From: Russula earlei
Taxonomy: Eukaryota; Basidiomycota; Agaricomycetes; Russulales; Russulaceae
Direction: 5' to 3'
DNA: 64,000 nucleotides
NCBI GenBank assembly: GCA_025769875.1
Contig: JAGFNK010000033.1
Span: 124,001 to 188,000, forward strand
Shown piece by piece: positions 30,746-41,105 of this stretch; positions within the stretch are counted from its first letter, which is position 1; every line of letters begins with the position of its first letter. Both the position numbers and the translations under genes were made by a program. Below the pieces are notes generated by a model, which searched no databases, was not told the origin of the DNA, and worked only from the letters and a program-made list of their open reading frames with translations.

Positions 30746-31559
30746 TGTTACAACATTTTTTCTTTTATGTTCACTTCTTACTGTTTGCTATGGACTGCTT
30801 GCCTTTGTACATCCCTTTACTTACTGGTCTTGTGATCTCTTACATCTTGTGATCCCCTCTCTGTTGTCATGTGATCCATACATGTCCAGGTAACACTGGA
30901 TTGCTGTTACTTTCCCTTTGTTTGATTCTCTTTCCATTTATATTCACTTTTTAGTTTTGACTGTGCAATGCTGTGCACTTTACTGTGCAACACAGTTACT
31001 TGGTTCTGATTCATTCATGGCTTCATTTCTATGACTCTTACTTATTATGACTCCTACTATACTAGTAGCACAGTCAAAGCACAGCTATTGCTGCACTTCT
31101 CCTGTATATATAAGCTCAGTACTTTGTGACCAAAGCCATAAGCTTGGTCTCTTGTAGAATCCAACCTACTCTTGTCCAACATATTTGCCTGCAACCCACT
31201 TCACTCCTAATCTTCAAACCACATCCACATCTCCATCTCACCGACTCTTCGCACACATACACCACCTACCATCTGCTCTACCTTTCCCTTCCTCCCCTAA
31301 GAGTCTCTCTTCACTCTACTGAGAAGAGCTCTTCTCCTTAAAGACCTACCTTCCTCTTCTCTCTGCATGTTTAAGGTCTAAGACAGACTTGAATGCATAT
31401 AGCTAGTGGAACCAGCCCTAGTCTATCCCATTACAAACTTACCCTAACTTCTCAACAGACTGAGTTGTACTAGGAAGGGTCTATTGGCCATAACCTGCTT
31501 AGCATAAAACACTTTGACTGCTGCAGGGATCCTTCTTCTTTACAGTGGGAACCAGCCCA
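30746..31559 (+). repeat. LTR family Z, truncated by gypsy-1B
   Basis: Starts TGTTACAACATTTTTTC and matches the complete family-Z LTRs at 50412-51293 and 56561-57443 until GGAACCAGCCCA, where gypsy-1B begins (TGTTATGAACC). The missing ~70-bp tail of this LTR is not found at the far side of gypsy-1B. Confidence 0.85.
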
Positions 31560-33362
31560 TGTTATGAACCAAGGCCAAGTCCTGACAATATATTGTCCAA
31601 TCTCACTCAGAAGAAACCCCTCTCATGTTACATTGCCAATCCACTTCTATTTTGTGGGCTACTCTCCCTGTGGTACAAGATATCACTGTTGCGAAGGCAC
31701 TATAACACAACTAGACACCTATTTCCTAATCAGGTAATCATTGTGTGGCAGCCACATGGTCACTCAGCCACAAAAGACCCGATACAGTGGCATGGACTCC
31801 TATAACTCATTGCATAACTCAGATTGTCAAGACTCACTGTTGAACTATCCAGTTCAAGAGTGAGGGGTAAGCTCGAAGATGAGTTGATAGACGTCCAAGA
31901 TGGCATGGGCAAGAAGTAGAGTCCAAAGCAGTAACAAATACCAAAGAGGTATAGTTACTGGTAGAGTCAAGCAGGTACACAGGGAAGAGGCCAGAATGAT
32001 CACAAGGGGACGGTCCTTAAAGGAGTATCCCAGGGATAGAGAGTGCCATAAACAAATGGACAGTCTGAGGACTGTCCGTTACTTTATTGAGTGCTTATAT
32101 ACTACAAGAGAACCCCTAAATAGGGAACAAGTCATAACCTTGTTATCAAGCACAATAGAGTGATGAGTAAGAAGTCAGAGTGCACTTACTGAGCATGCTC
32201 AGTCATGCTCAGTAAGCTGCTGAGTAAGAAGGCTTCTTTTGATGAGTAAGAGCCTTACTGTCCATGTGTTCACTGCTTTAGTACATGTGCAAGCACCTGA
32301 TTCCTTTTCTGTTGGTTAGTTTAGGGCCGGTCATTGGAGGACTTGTAGTTTGGTTTAGGGAATAGTGTTATCCTATAAGGCCCCTTATATAGTTCTATTA
32401 GGGTCCTTAGAGTCGACCCTAATACTTCTATTAAGGTCCTTAGTATTGCCTTATAGTTCATTCTATAGTTATTAGGGTTAGTCTAATAACGCATTGTTGG
32501 GTCTTTGATACTGTGTCAGTGCTTATTGTAGAGCACCTAGAGTCATCCTAAAGGGTCCTTAGGAAGGCCCTAATACTGTCCTTTATTGCTAAAAGGGTTG
32601 CCATTAAGTGGGGCTTGCTGTATGTCGATTGTGCCGAGAATCGCTCACGTGACAATGCACGTGCAATATTGTGGACACCTCTACTCACCCCTTTTGCTCA
32701 GTGCGAACAGGGTGACACCATAGAGGCTGGGTTTCCTCTCATAAGGAAGGGTCCTTCAAGGGCCCTCTCCGGAGAATGGTTCATGACACAGATGATGTCA
32801 TTTAGCTCCAATGACATCATGGCTGACTGAAGTGACTCCACACTGACATCATATGCTCACCAAGCACTCCACAGTGACCTCATAATGATGTCATTGCTCC
32901 ACAATGATCAGTAATACGCTCAGTAAGCCCTAAACTGGACACTAGCAAGTTTATGCCTCTATAACCCTATTGGATGGTACCAGAAGGTCTAGAATAGTTC
33001 CCGTTCTTTGTAACCGACCATGTACACACTATATAAGCCCCAATGTAGCATGGCAGTCATCAGACTGTCCATTTGTGATACTCTCCTTCCAAAGTACTCC
33101 TCAGCGACCACTTTGTTCAAAGTCCCCTCCTTGTCTTCAAGGTACTCTTCAATGACTGCCTTGTCTAAAGCCCCTTCAGCTGCACTGGCCCCCAGCCTTC
33201 GCCTCTGCCTCCTGCAACACATTCCAGTCCCTATCTGGTACCTTCTAGTCATTTGGCTCGTCCTCCTGTTCACTCAACACTGCCTACTGCTGCATATCAT
33301 CTGTTCAGACCCTTGTCCACCTGCTCCTGAGTCCTTAGTGATCAGCAGTATGTGTCTTGACA
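31560..33362 (+). repeat. Gypsy-1B 5' LTR, interrupted by LTR X
   Basis: TGTTATGAACC...TGTGTCTTGACA once 31825-32788 and one CAGAT are removed. It retains the TGACATCA/TGATGTCA palindromic words near 32810-32900 and a TATATAAG box near 33030. Confidence 0.88.
31825..32788 (+). mobile_element. Solo LTR of family X (complete)
   Basis: 964 bp, TGTCAAGACTCACTG...GGTTCATGACA, flanked by CAGAT (31820-31824 and 32789-32793). It contains clustered TGAGTAAG and GCATGCTCAGT words near 32160-32260 and a TATATACT box near 32097. Other copies: 15728-16304, 16838-17120, 23412-24375 (reverse), 61456-62606. Confidence 0.93.
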
Positions 33363-33408
33363 TCTGGACAGTCTCTCATCATTCCTGTATTGACCAGCCA
33401 ATGCTCAA

Positions 33409-35880
33409 GTGTCTACTCCCAACTCCCCCACTCTTGTTAACACTTCCCTGCATCTTCCCTCTCCTCTCCAGCCCACTCCATGCACTGTCCTTCAACTTCT
33501 TGCTGAAAACCTTGAACCGGCCAACACATCCTCACCCCTCAGCATCCTATACTCCCCAGAAGCTCCACCACCTTCTCCTACCCCTGCCCAGCCTATTCCA
33601 GGTGACTTTTCCCTGTTGGCACTCTCCCACTGGCACAGAATGAGCAACAGCAAGTGGACTGTCCTCCCTTGCCTGAAGGCTTCCTCGATTGTCCCCCCTG
33701 CACAGCATTCCATTTCCACCCTTATCAGTACTTCATCCTTCCCACCACCAACTGTTCCCAAGAGCAGTGGTGACCTCTCCATGATTTAAACCACCAAGAC
33801 TACCTGCTGCACATCCCTCAAGCAGAACAATTAGCTCATCGCACCTTCACAGACACCTACACCACTGCCTTTCATGCATGCATTGTCCACACTTTTGTGG
33901 TGGAACCCTCCAATGCTGCCATTGCCACTGAATACAATCTCACTCCCTTCGGGATCTGTTCTAATGTGGGGATATATGCCCCAGATGCTGACTTCCTGCT
34001 CAGATGCATTGCATATATTTTTAATACTTCGTTGTTTTAGGAAACTGCTTACCTTGCCCCCTATTTACTGTCCCGCTTACAAAGGATCATTTTGCTTGTC
34101 TATTGTACATGACTTCTTGGATGGATGCCTAGCTTTCGCTTACAGGTATTTACACTTCAAGGACAACAGTAACTGCATATCCTTGCGCCACTATTTGACC
34201 TATATGGTTGACACCATACGATTTAATCCTCAACTACTTTGCTTTTTCTTTACACCTCATATTCCCCCTAACCCTCTTGAAATAATTGAGAGGTATCACC
34301 TCAAAACCATTGATCTTCACGCACAGTTCTTAAAAAGTAAGAACCATCCTTGTAACACTTCAATAAAGATCAAATAAAGTGTTGTTCTTGTCTTAAAAAA
34401 GTGCCTCAAGAATATGCCTTAAAGAAAACAAAGAAGATGATGCTATCACTAGACACATCATAAACTTAAATCATTATTGAACATGGACTTCCACTATATT
34501 CTCTGTCAACACCTTGACCAATCTTCACAACATACCAGAAATTGAACCTTCTCACAAGGACTTCCCCCACCTTATTGTCAAAGAGTTCCTTGGAGTCTTA
34601 CCATTTGGGCAACTCTTAAGCAATGACAAACACGCACTATATCTTGAGACCCTTAGTCAGCTTTTACCACCAGCACAACAACAGTTGTTATACTGGAACC
34701 TTGCTCAAGCAAAGAATATTCAAGGACAACCAGTAGACTATCAATCCCTACATACCAGCGAATTGAACCTCTGGACTAGAGTCATCCAACCACATCACCA
34801 TTTTATTGTTCATTCTTTAAGGACAGGGTATCACCTGTTTTATTTAGTGTGGACATATATCAGTTACTATTCACCTCACCATCCAATTCTACCACCTACG
34901 CCTCAACCAAATATAAAGAGAAAACCGATCCTACATCCAACTTGCCATTGTACCAGGAATACACAACATCTTTGACTGGGAAACTAACTCTTGGCTATAC
35001 GATGCAGATTACAACCAACCTTGGGCAATTACCAGTCCAGACACCTCATATACTGGCCCTCCTGCATACTATTCAGTCCCAGCAACCCTAGAAGCCTCAA
35101 GTCTTGTGCCTCGACCCCTTACGCCAATCCAAACCACTGTCCCAACCAGCCAAGAGTGTTGGTCTGCCAGTACAGAAGACACTGAGTCCAATCCGTGGTC
35201 AACAAGGTGTAACTGCAAAGCAGAGTATTGCATGTGTGGCTATCGACCAGATACACCTCCTTACTCCTAACAGAATCACCCTGTGGACACCAGGAGATTA
35301 CCACCTCCCACTTCAGTAAACCTGGCCCCTTGACACAGAAGGCATGCTTGGTCCCAATGACCACCCTCTAGAGAAACAGTTCCTAATGCAAGAGGATTCC
35401 TTGTTGATAAGACCATTACCTCCTACTCCCCCTGACACTTACATACCTTTGTTTGCAAATCGCATCCCCACACCTGTTGTACCTGCTCAACCCTTTGTGT
35501 CACCTCTTGTCGAATCCCCTGATAGTATTGATATTTGGAATACTGAATTACACTGCTACCAGAACAATCTTTCTTAAATTTACCCACACATTCAAGAAGA
35601 GAACTACTTGAATTCAAGAATTACTGTACTCAAATTTGGCATCAATGACTTACACACTTTGTAGTCTATCAACACCCCATCAAAGAAATAAATGACTTTG
35701 CCATCTCTCCAGCAGAATTTGAAGGGTATCTGTGGAAAACCCAAGTGGTTTTTACACAAAGCAGCATCACCGAAGAATACTCCCAAATCCATTTAAGAAA
35801 ACACCAAGGAAGACCAGACGGTATTCAACTAAAACCAGCCTACACCATAGCATATCTGTGGAACAATGGCCACTGGACTA
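33409..35880 (+). pseudogene. Gypsy-1B accessory ORF-a and ORF-b/c, decayed
   Basis: Broken counterparts of 18173-20646. ORF-a pieces: MSTPNSPTLVNTSLHLPSPL at 33409 and YKGSFCLSIVHDFLDGCLAF near 34090. ORF-b pieces from about 34400: VKEFLGVLPFGQLL, LLYWNLAQAKN, and CNCKAEYCMC near 35210. The TAA matching that in copy A is at 35317-35319, and the frame beyond it continues as DTEGMLGPNDHPLEKQ to RPLPPTPPDTYIPLF. Frameshifts and stops are scattered. Conservation of order and of the Cys motif between two diverged copies shows these ORFs are integral to the element. Confidence 0.75.
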
Positions 35881-35898
35881 TAACCTGTTGTCTAACTG

Positions 35899-37377
35899 AT
35901 GAGCACTAGAAGAGACATCACTGACAATGAAGAAAACTTAATTCCACTCTTATTTGAAAACCTCAGCTATGATGTTCATAGATCACTGTTACCTAAGGAA
36001 AATGTGCAGGAGCATCTATTATCAATTGCTGAAATCTTTATGATACTTGGTTATATGAGGACAATAATGACAAAGTTACTACTGCTCAACTTAAAGCAGC
36101 TGCCCCAGGAGCAGAGAACATTCAAGAACTCAATCCCTATACCTTCACAGGTCATTTCCTAGACAGACCAGTCAAGTGGAGCCATTCTAGAAGACATTGG
36201 GTTTACTACAACAACAGAGAAGTTGATTTCACTGCTAGAATGACACAAGAAGTTACCACTATCCTAGGCACTGCACCAAGTGTTTGAAGTGCTACTGCAG
36301 GACCTTCCACCCAACAAAATACTCAGCAACCTACTCCTCATACTGTGAGCAACATACCACAAACAATCCCTCAAGCACTCACTCCAACTAGAATCCAATT
36401 ACAAGGCTCAGCCCCACCCATTGTTACAACTGCAACAATCCAGAATCCCACAATGTCAAGCAATCCATGCCTTGTAGGAACTGCCCCAGAGCCCTTTGAT
36501 GGAAAGGCCAATAATGCAGAAGCCTTTTGGGCAGCCTTAGCCAATTACTACTACATCAATAGCGACTCCTTTACAGATGAGAGCAAGAAGGTTGCTGCTG
36601 CACTAACCCACTTTAAAGTAGGAACACCTGCTGGAGCATGGGCTAGAGAACAGACCACTAAGGCCATGGCTCATACAATAGCAGACTATGGATCATGGAA
36701 TGACTTCAAAAAGGCCTTTGCTGACCATTTCATCCCTGCAGAAGCAGAATTGGCCTCTGCTAATACTATGCATACCTACTTTCAAGGAAAGCTACCATTT
36801 AACAAATGGTATCAGAAATGGTCACACCATGTCCTCACAAGCCACCACTGATGAAAGAACAAAGATGTATGCATTCAGAAATAATATTAATCCAGCACTA
36901 CATCAAAAGATATTAGGAATTACACCAACACCAACTACACTTGCAGCCCTTGTCAAAGCTGCAAGGGAATTTGACAACCTATTCCACCTATATAGCACCA
37001 CAGCCTTTTGAGGAGGACACTCTCAAGTATGCACTCAAGGATTAAACACTCAAGGATCAGACAATCCACTGGAAATTAATCTGTACCAAGGAGAACCCAA
37101 TGAATGCCCCTGGGAATCCAGAAATGAAAGAAAACCCCTCACAGATTGCAGGGAAAGTTTCTGATGTAAGAACAACCTCTGTTATTACTGTGGAAAGAAG
37201 AACCACATGGCAAACCAATGTAGAGCAAAGAAAGCAGCCCAAGGAATGTCAAAGACAAGGTTCACACCCCCAAACTGTTAGGGCCACTACTATCCAAGAT
37301 GAAAACATGGAACCTACACAAAAGAACCTATCCCTGTTGCATCATTAACAACTTGGAGAGAAACACTTGCAGACTCA
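35899..37377 (+). pseudogene. gag: Gypsy-1B gag, decayed and split by gypsy-2
   Basis: Starts MSTRRDITDNEENLIPLLFE at an ATG overlapping TGA, as in copy A. The capsid-like core is well kept (GTAPEPFDGKANNAEAFWAA to FADHFIPAEAELASA, uninterrupted where copy A has an extra base). Stops and shifts follow near 36850 and 37009. The zinc knuckle region survives in part near 37185 (NNLCYYCGKKNHMA in a shifted frame). Gypsy-2 enters at 37378; the gag end with ATGGATTTTTAG is at about 46060. Confidence 0.8.
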
Positions 37378-37977
37378 TGTTAAGGCTCCAAAGTGCCTTA
37401 TATAAGATCAATGGTCGCGTCTATAAACGTGTCCTACCAATGCAGATATGCTTGAGTCAAGCAAGCAATACTCGTGGAGGGGAAGGAGTGTTAGATCCTT
37501 CTAGAGTATGACAACAAGATGAGAGGGGCTCTGCAGACGGGGTAGGAGTCAACTGTTTGGGATTGGCAAACTAAGTCGAGCTTAAGGGCTCAACTGTTTC
37601 TACTGGAGGCTTTATATAGCCCTACAGGGATAAGGTTCATGCTACTGTAGTACTGGTTGGTGCTATAGAAGCAAAAGGCGGCTCATAGAAGCGAGGTTGC
37701 TTCTATGTAAACGATCTCGGTGCTGGAAGCATTAAGTGCTTCCCCAATCAAGGAATCGACATACGTGGCGGTACAGGAACATCTGGGACAGAAGCAATGC
37801 TACTCATTGCTTCTTCAGTACATCTTCTGAAAGATACGATCAACGCGTTCTGAATGTGATATCAACGAACATAAACGATCAAGATCTGACGCACGCATAA
37901 TGCAAACAGTGCAGTCCATAGTTCAGGTGTTCCGGCATCTTCCTGGACCCCAAACCACTCGGTAACATTACCCCTCC
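37378..37977 (-). repeat. Gypsy-2 3' LTR
   Basis: Plus-strand ends TGTTAAGGCTCC and CTCGGTAACA. Related copies lie at 45441-46029 and, interrupted, at 51455-59882. Confidence 0.92.
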
Positions 37978-38183
37978 TTCAGATTGGTGGTCCCACACAC
38001 CAACGATTCTAAAATCGAGTGGTGGGGTCAACGCCATCATCATCAAGGGGAGGAGGTGATGCGGTGAAGGTGTATCGGCCTTCTTCTGCTGCCTCATAGG
38101 CAGCCAATGCTGAGGCTACTATCGCCTCTGACTCCTTAGCGGTGGCTGAAGGAGACATGATCTGTGGGAGTCTGTCAGAGTCC
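37978..38183 (-). other. Gypsy-2 3' untranslated segment with polypurine tract
   Basis: Between the end of ORF3 and the 3' LTR. On the minus strand CTGAAGGAGGGGTAA abuts the LTR, a typical plus-strand priming tract. Confidence 0.7.
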
Positions 38184-38966
38184 CTAGGTAACCTCCGGAC
38201 TGGAGGTGTGTCTGAGCGAAGAGGAGTCGTAGTGAAAGGATTCTTGAAAGGTCCTGGACCCTTCTCCTTTCGCTACCTGCAAGATGCGTGGGTTAGCAGT
38301 GTCCTCCCTCTCCTGGTCGGACTTCCTCTTCCTGCTCGGGTGTGCCTGTTCCCATCCTTGGTGAAAAGGGCATGATCTGACTGGTGTATAGGAACGATGA
38401 TAGGGAGGCACTAGGCAATGTGAGGCAGCGTCTGCTGCCAGTTGGTCGTGGCAATATTGGTGGGGCAGTGGACAGTACTTGTTAAAATGTCCTACCTCGC
38501 CACAATACTTGCATCGGTTCCTTTTCCTCCTCCCTTCTATCATGTTCAGTTGCTGAGGCTCCGGAATGAAGTCAGCCGTTGCAGTAGATGCTTCCCCACT
38601 GCTGCTATAGGAATGGTAATAGATAGAGCTCTGGGGGGAAGGGTTTGGTGACGCTTCCGATCCTGCTCCTCCTCGAAGGCGCATACCGGACATGGTTTGG
38701 AGGACGTTCATCTCCTCTTCCGAATACCCTAGCACCGTCGTAGGTGTGGGGCTGGCTGGTACTGGTTCTGGGTCGGGGGTAGCATACCCCTGAGCGATGT
38801 CTGCCAAAGGCAGCTGAGGGACGAAGATGGGTAGAGGGGGAGTGGGCTGCCCAGCCCGATAGTTGGTGAGGAGTTCTTCAGCCCAGACACCTGGAGGGGT
38901 TTCTCCCTGGCTACAGCCTGCTTCAATGAACTCCCAACAACGTGAGCGTACTTTGGCTGCCGCCAT
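38184..38966 (-). CDS. Gypsy-2 ORF3: CCHC zinc-knuckle protein downstream of pol
   Basis: Intact 260-codon ORF starting MAAAKVRSRCWEFIEAGCSQ, 11 bases after the pol stop. The N-terminal third contains GVWAEELLTNYRAG. A Pro-rich middle (PTPPLPIFVPQLP, PDPEPVPASPTPTT) is followed by a Ser-rich stretch, a basic segment EGRRKRNRCKYCGEVGHFNK and a canonical CX2CX4HX4C knuckle (CKYCGEVGHFNKYC, about residues 151-164). The C-terminal part is Lys/Arg/Ser-rich. It lacks a capsid pattern, and the element has its own gag upstream, so this is not simply gag. It would bind nucleic acid by analogy. It may be translated by reinitiation, splicing or as a fusion. The surrounding pol carries frame breaks while this ORF does not. 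Confidence 0.7.
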   Translation of the reverse strand: MAAAKVRSRCWEFIEAGCSQGETPPGVWAEELLTNYRAGQPTPPLPIFVPQLPLADIAQGYATPDPEPVPASPTPTTVLGYSEEEMNVLQTMSGMRLRGGAGSEASPNPSPQSSIYYHSYSSSGEASTATADFIPEPQQLNMIEGRRKRNRCKYCGEVGHFNKYCPLPHQYCHDQLAADAASHCLVPPYHRSYTPVRSCPFHQGWEQAHPSRKRKSDQEREDTANPRILQVAKGEGSRTFQESFHYDSSSLRHTSSPEVT

Positions 38967-38979
38967 TCTCTCCTTGGCT

Positions 38980-40077
38980 TCAGCCCTGTCCTCTCTCTAC
39001 TCCTCGCTTCTCAGCTAGGTACTTGCTGAGCTTGTAGCGCAGCTGCTTCTCCTCTTCTTCAAGCACCTTATAGTTAGCTTCCAGCGTCTCTTGTAAGGTG
39101 TAAGATGGTCCAAGCGGTAGAGTTCTGCCTGCAGCCCATAGTCGCCTAGCAGGTAGAGGGTCTGTCTCCAGCGCCCTTCGAACTGCCTCTCTGTGTCTGA
39201 AGCAGTCTAAGTCATGTTCGTCTTGGCCATAGTTATAGAGGTTATAGCAAGGGGTGGCCTGGAGGATCTCGCCATAGTCTGCATGGCCTTCTCCATTCTT
39301 CCCCCTCACTCTCGGCTCTCCCAAGGCAACGTCATAGGCCACATACCTGGCCGGTTTGTTGCCCCAAGTCATGCCATCAGGGATGTCAATCCCTGTGTGG
39401 TGTCTGTCAGCGTCCCATCGTACCCAAGGCTCTCCAGGGTGGGCATCCTGGTCAAGAGTGCTGGTGGGGGACGTCACATCCCAATCCCCAGGCTGAACGT
39501 CGACTTGGTCAGCAGGGGGTCCAAATTCGAGAGGACGCATATCTGCTTCTCCTTCTCCAGTGTTATGTTCATCCATTCCTTGGAAGAAGGCGAGGAGGGA
39601 AGCATCGGGAGTGGTGATTTCAAGTGGCCCCTCTACACCAGAGAGGTCGGATTGGGGAACGATTTCATTAGTGGGAGTTTGGGACATTTGTGAGCGACGA
39701 TATGGGGATGAGGAAGTAGAGGGCATCTTTCGCTGGACTTTTATAACCCGTATGGCCGTGGGGTTCTTTCTGTGATATTCCTCTATTAGTCTAGACGCTT
39801 TGATGTTCTCTACTGGCTCCCAAGAGTCATGGGCTTCGGAGTACCCTTCCCACCGGACTTGATACTCCAGTTGTTTCCTCCTTCCAGTTCGTCTCGAACC
39901 TAAAATCGTTGCTACTTCATATTCCTCTTCTCCTTCCACCAATTCTGCTTCTGGATTGGTGTAGTTGGCCCCATGCTCCTCGGTTTCCTTGTAAGGTGTC
40001 AATAAGGAGGCATGAAACGCGTTATGGATCCTCCAGCGGCTAGGGAGATCCAATCTGTATGTCACCGGACTAATCAC
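38980..40077 (-). CDS. pol: Gypsy-2 chromodomain with ~250-residue C-terminal tail
   Basis: Open frame containing the end of integrase (PVTYRLDLPSRWRIHNAFHA), a chromodomain (EEEYEVATILGSR, YQVRWEGYSEAHDSWEPVEN near residues 50-100) and then a long acidic, Pro/Ser/Asp-rich tail with no match I recognise. The tail has SLLAFFQGMDEHNTGEGEAD and GMTWGNKPARYVAYD. It ends in a Glu/Lys/Leu-rich probable coiled coil (ETLEANYKVLEEEEKQLRYK). It is separated from the integrase frame by one extra base near 40100. Most chromoviruses end shortly after the chromodomain, so the tail is unusual. ORF3 starts 11 bases downstream. Confidence 0.75.
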   Translation of the reverse strand: MISPVTYRLDLPSRWRIHNAFHASLLTPYKETEEHGANYTNPEAELVEGEEEYEVATILGSRRTGRRKQLEYQVRWEGYSEAHDSWEPVENIKASRLIEEYHRKNPTAIRVIKVQRKMPSTSSSPYRRSQMSQTPTNEIVPQSDLSGVEGPLEITTPDASLLAFFQGMDEHNTGEGEADMRPLEFGPPADQVDVQPGDWDVTSPTSTLDQDAHPGEPWVRWDADRHHTGIDIPDGMTWGNKPARYVAYDVALGEPRVRGKNGEGHADYGEILQATPCYNLYNYGQDEHDLDCFRHREAVRRALETDPLPARRLWAAGRTLPLGPSYTLQETLEANYKVLEEEEKQLRYKLSKYLAEKRGVERGQG

Positions 40078-40087
40078 CTCCGTGATT

Positions 40088-41105
40088 TCAAAGGGCCCAT
40101 ATCGTTTTGGGCAGTAGTTTCACTGTAGGATGTGTCGTTTTTAGGTTGGTGCTGTCGAGCCATACCCTTTCTCCTTTCTGATAAGGTTGGAAACTACTTC
40201 TTCGCTTCCACATTAGGGAAGCGATCTTCATCGCTTCTTGTGCCTGTGATCTCGCTTCCTGGATCCGGACTTTCCAATTGTCTATTCTTGGTATCTTGCT
40301 TCCCCGATTTGGCTGGTGTGCCTTGGGCGTAAAGCCCATCCATAAGAAGAAAGGGGATTGTCTGGTTGTCTCTGAAACGTTAGAATTCATCGTGTATTGC
40401 ACCAGAGGCAGCCAATCCACCCAATCATCTTGTTGGTGGTTGCAAAAGATTCTTAGCGATGTTTCCATCGTCTGATTCGTTCTTTCTGATTGTCCATCTG
40501 TCTGGGGATGGTAGGCAGTGCTGATATTCTGTTTGATATGCAGCTGGTCGCAAAGTTCCCTAATGAACTTGGAACTTATTAGTTTATCTCGATCGGATAT
40601 GATCTTGCTTGGTACTCCCACAAATGGGAATATTCTGTCCTTGTAGAGCTGTGCTAGCTCTTCTGCGTCCATTTCTTCTTTGCAAGGAAGCAAGATGACG
40701 CCTTTAGTACAATCGTGGTCAGTGACAGTCAATATACTGTCGCATCCCTTCGACTTTGGCAATTTGACCACAAAGTCCATGCTGACAGTCGAGAAGGGAG
40801 TAGCCCCTTCTTCCGGTGGAATGGGATACAAGGGAGGTCGATTTGGATGAGTGTTTGACTTGTTACTTTGGCAAATTGCGCATCCTTCCACATATCGGTC
40901 GACAAAGCATCTTATGGTGGGCCACCAGTAGTATCAGCATCATTCCCAGTAATGTTTTAGCTTTTCCTGGGTGTCCTGCTGTGGGACTATTCATGATACT
41001 GTTCCAGTAACGTCCTGTGGGTTCCTTCGTTGCCTGTAACCACCAAGGCTTCATTCTTCCACCATAAGTTATGTCGCTTCTCCAGTCAGGTGTCTCTGTA
41101 CCCAA
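40088..41105 (-). pseudogene. pol: Gypsy-2 integrase
   Basis: The upstream block (41105-40863) contains the zinc-binding part. The main frame from 40891 reads MEGCAICQSNKSNTHPNRPP, STVSMDFVVKLPKSKGCDS, IISDRDKLISSKF and HPQTDGQSERTNQTMETSL, matching the DDE integrase core; GERVWLDSTNLKTTHP closes it. The second catalytic motif reads ISDRDKLISS instead of ISDRGPQF, with the Asp kept. The frame breaks near 41000 and ends prematurely at 40088 because of one extra A in an AAAA run. Confidence 0.85.

Noticed and set aside
29325..30893. Series of small Ser/Pro/Leu ORFs as secreted or membrane proteins
   Set aside because: They arise from T/C-rich, CpG-free repeats; adjacent frames give similar hydrophobic products.
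39214..39775. Plus-strand ORFs across the gypsy-2 chromodomain tail
   Set aside because: Shadows of the minus-strand pol frame, with no motifs of their own.
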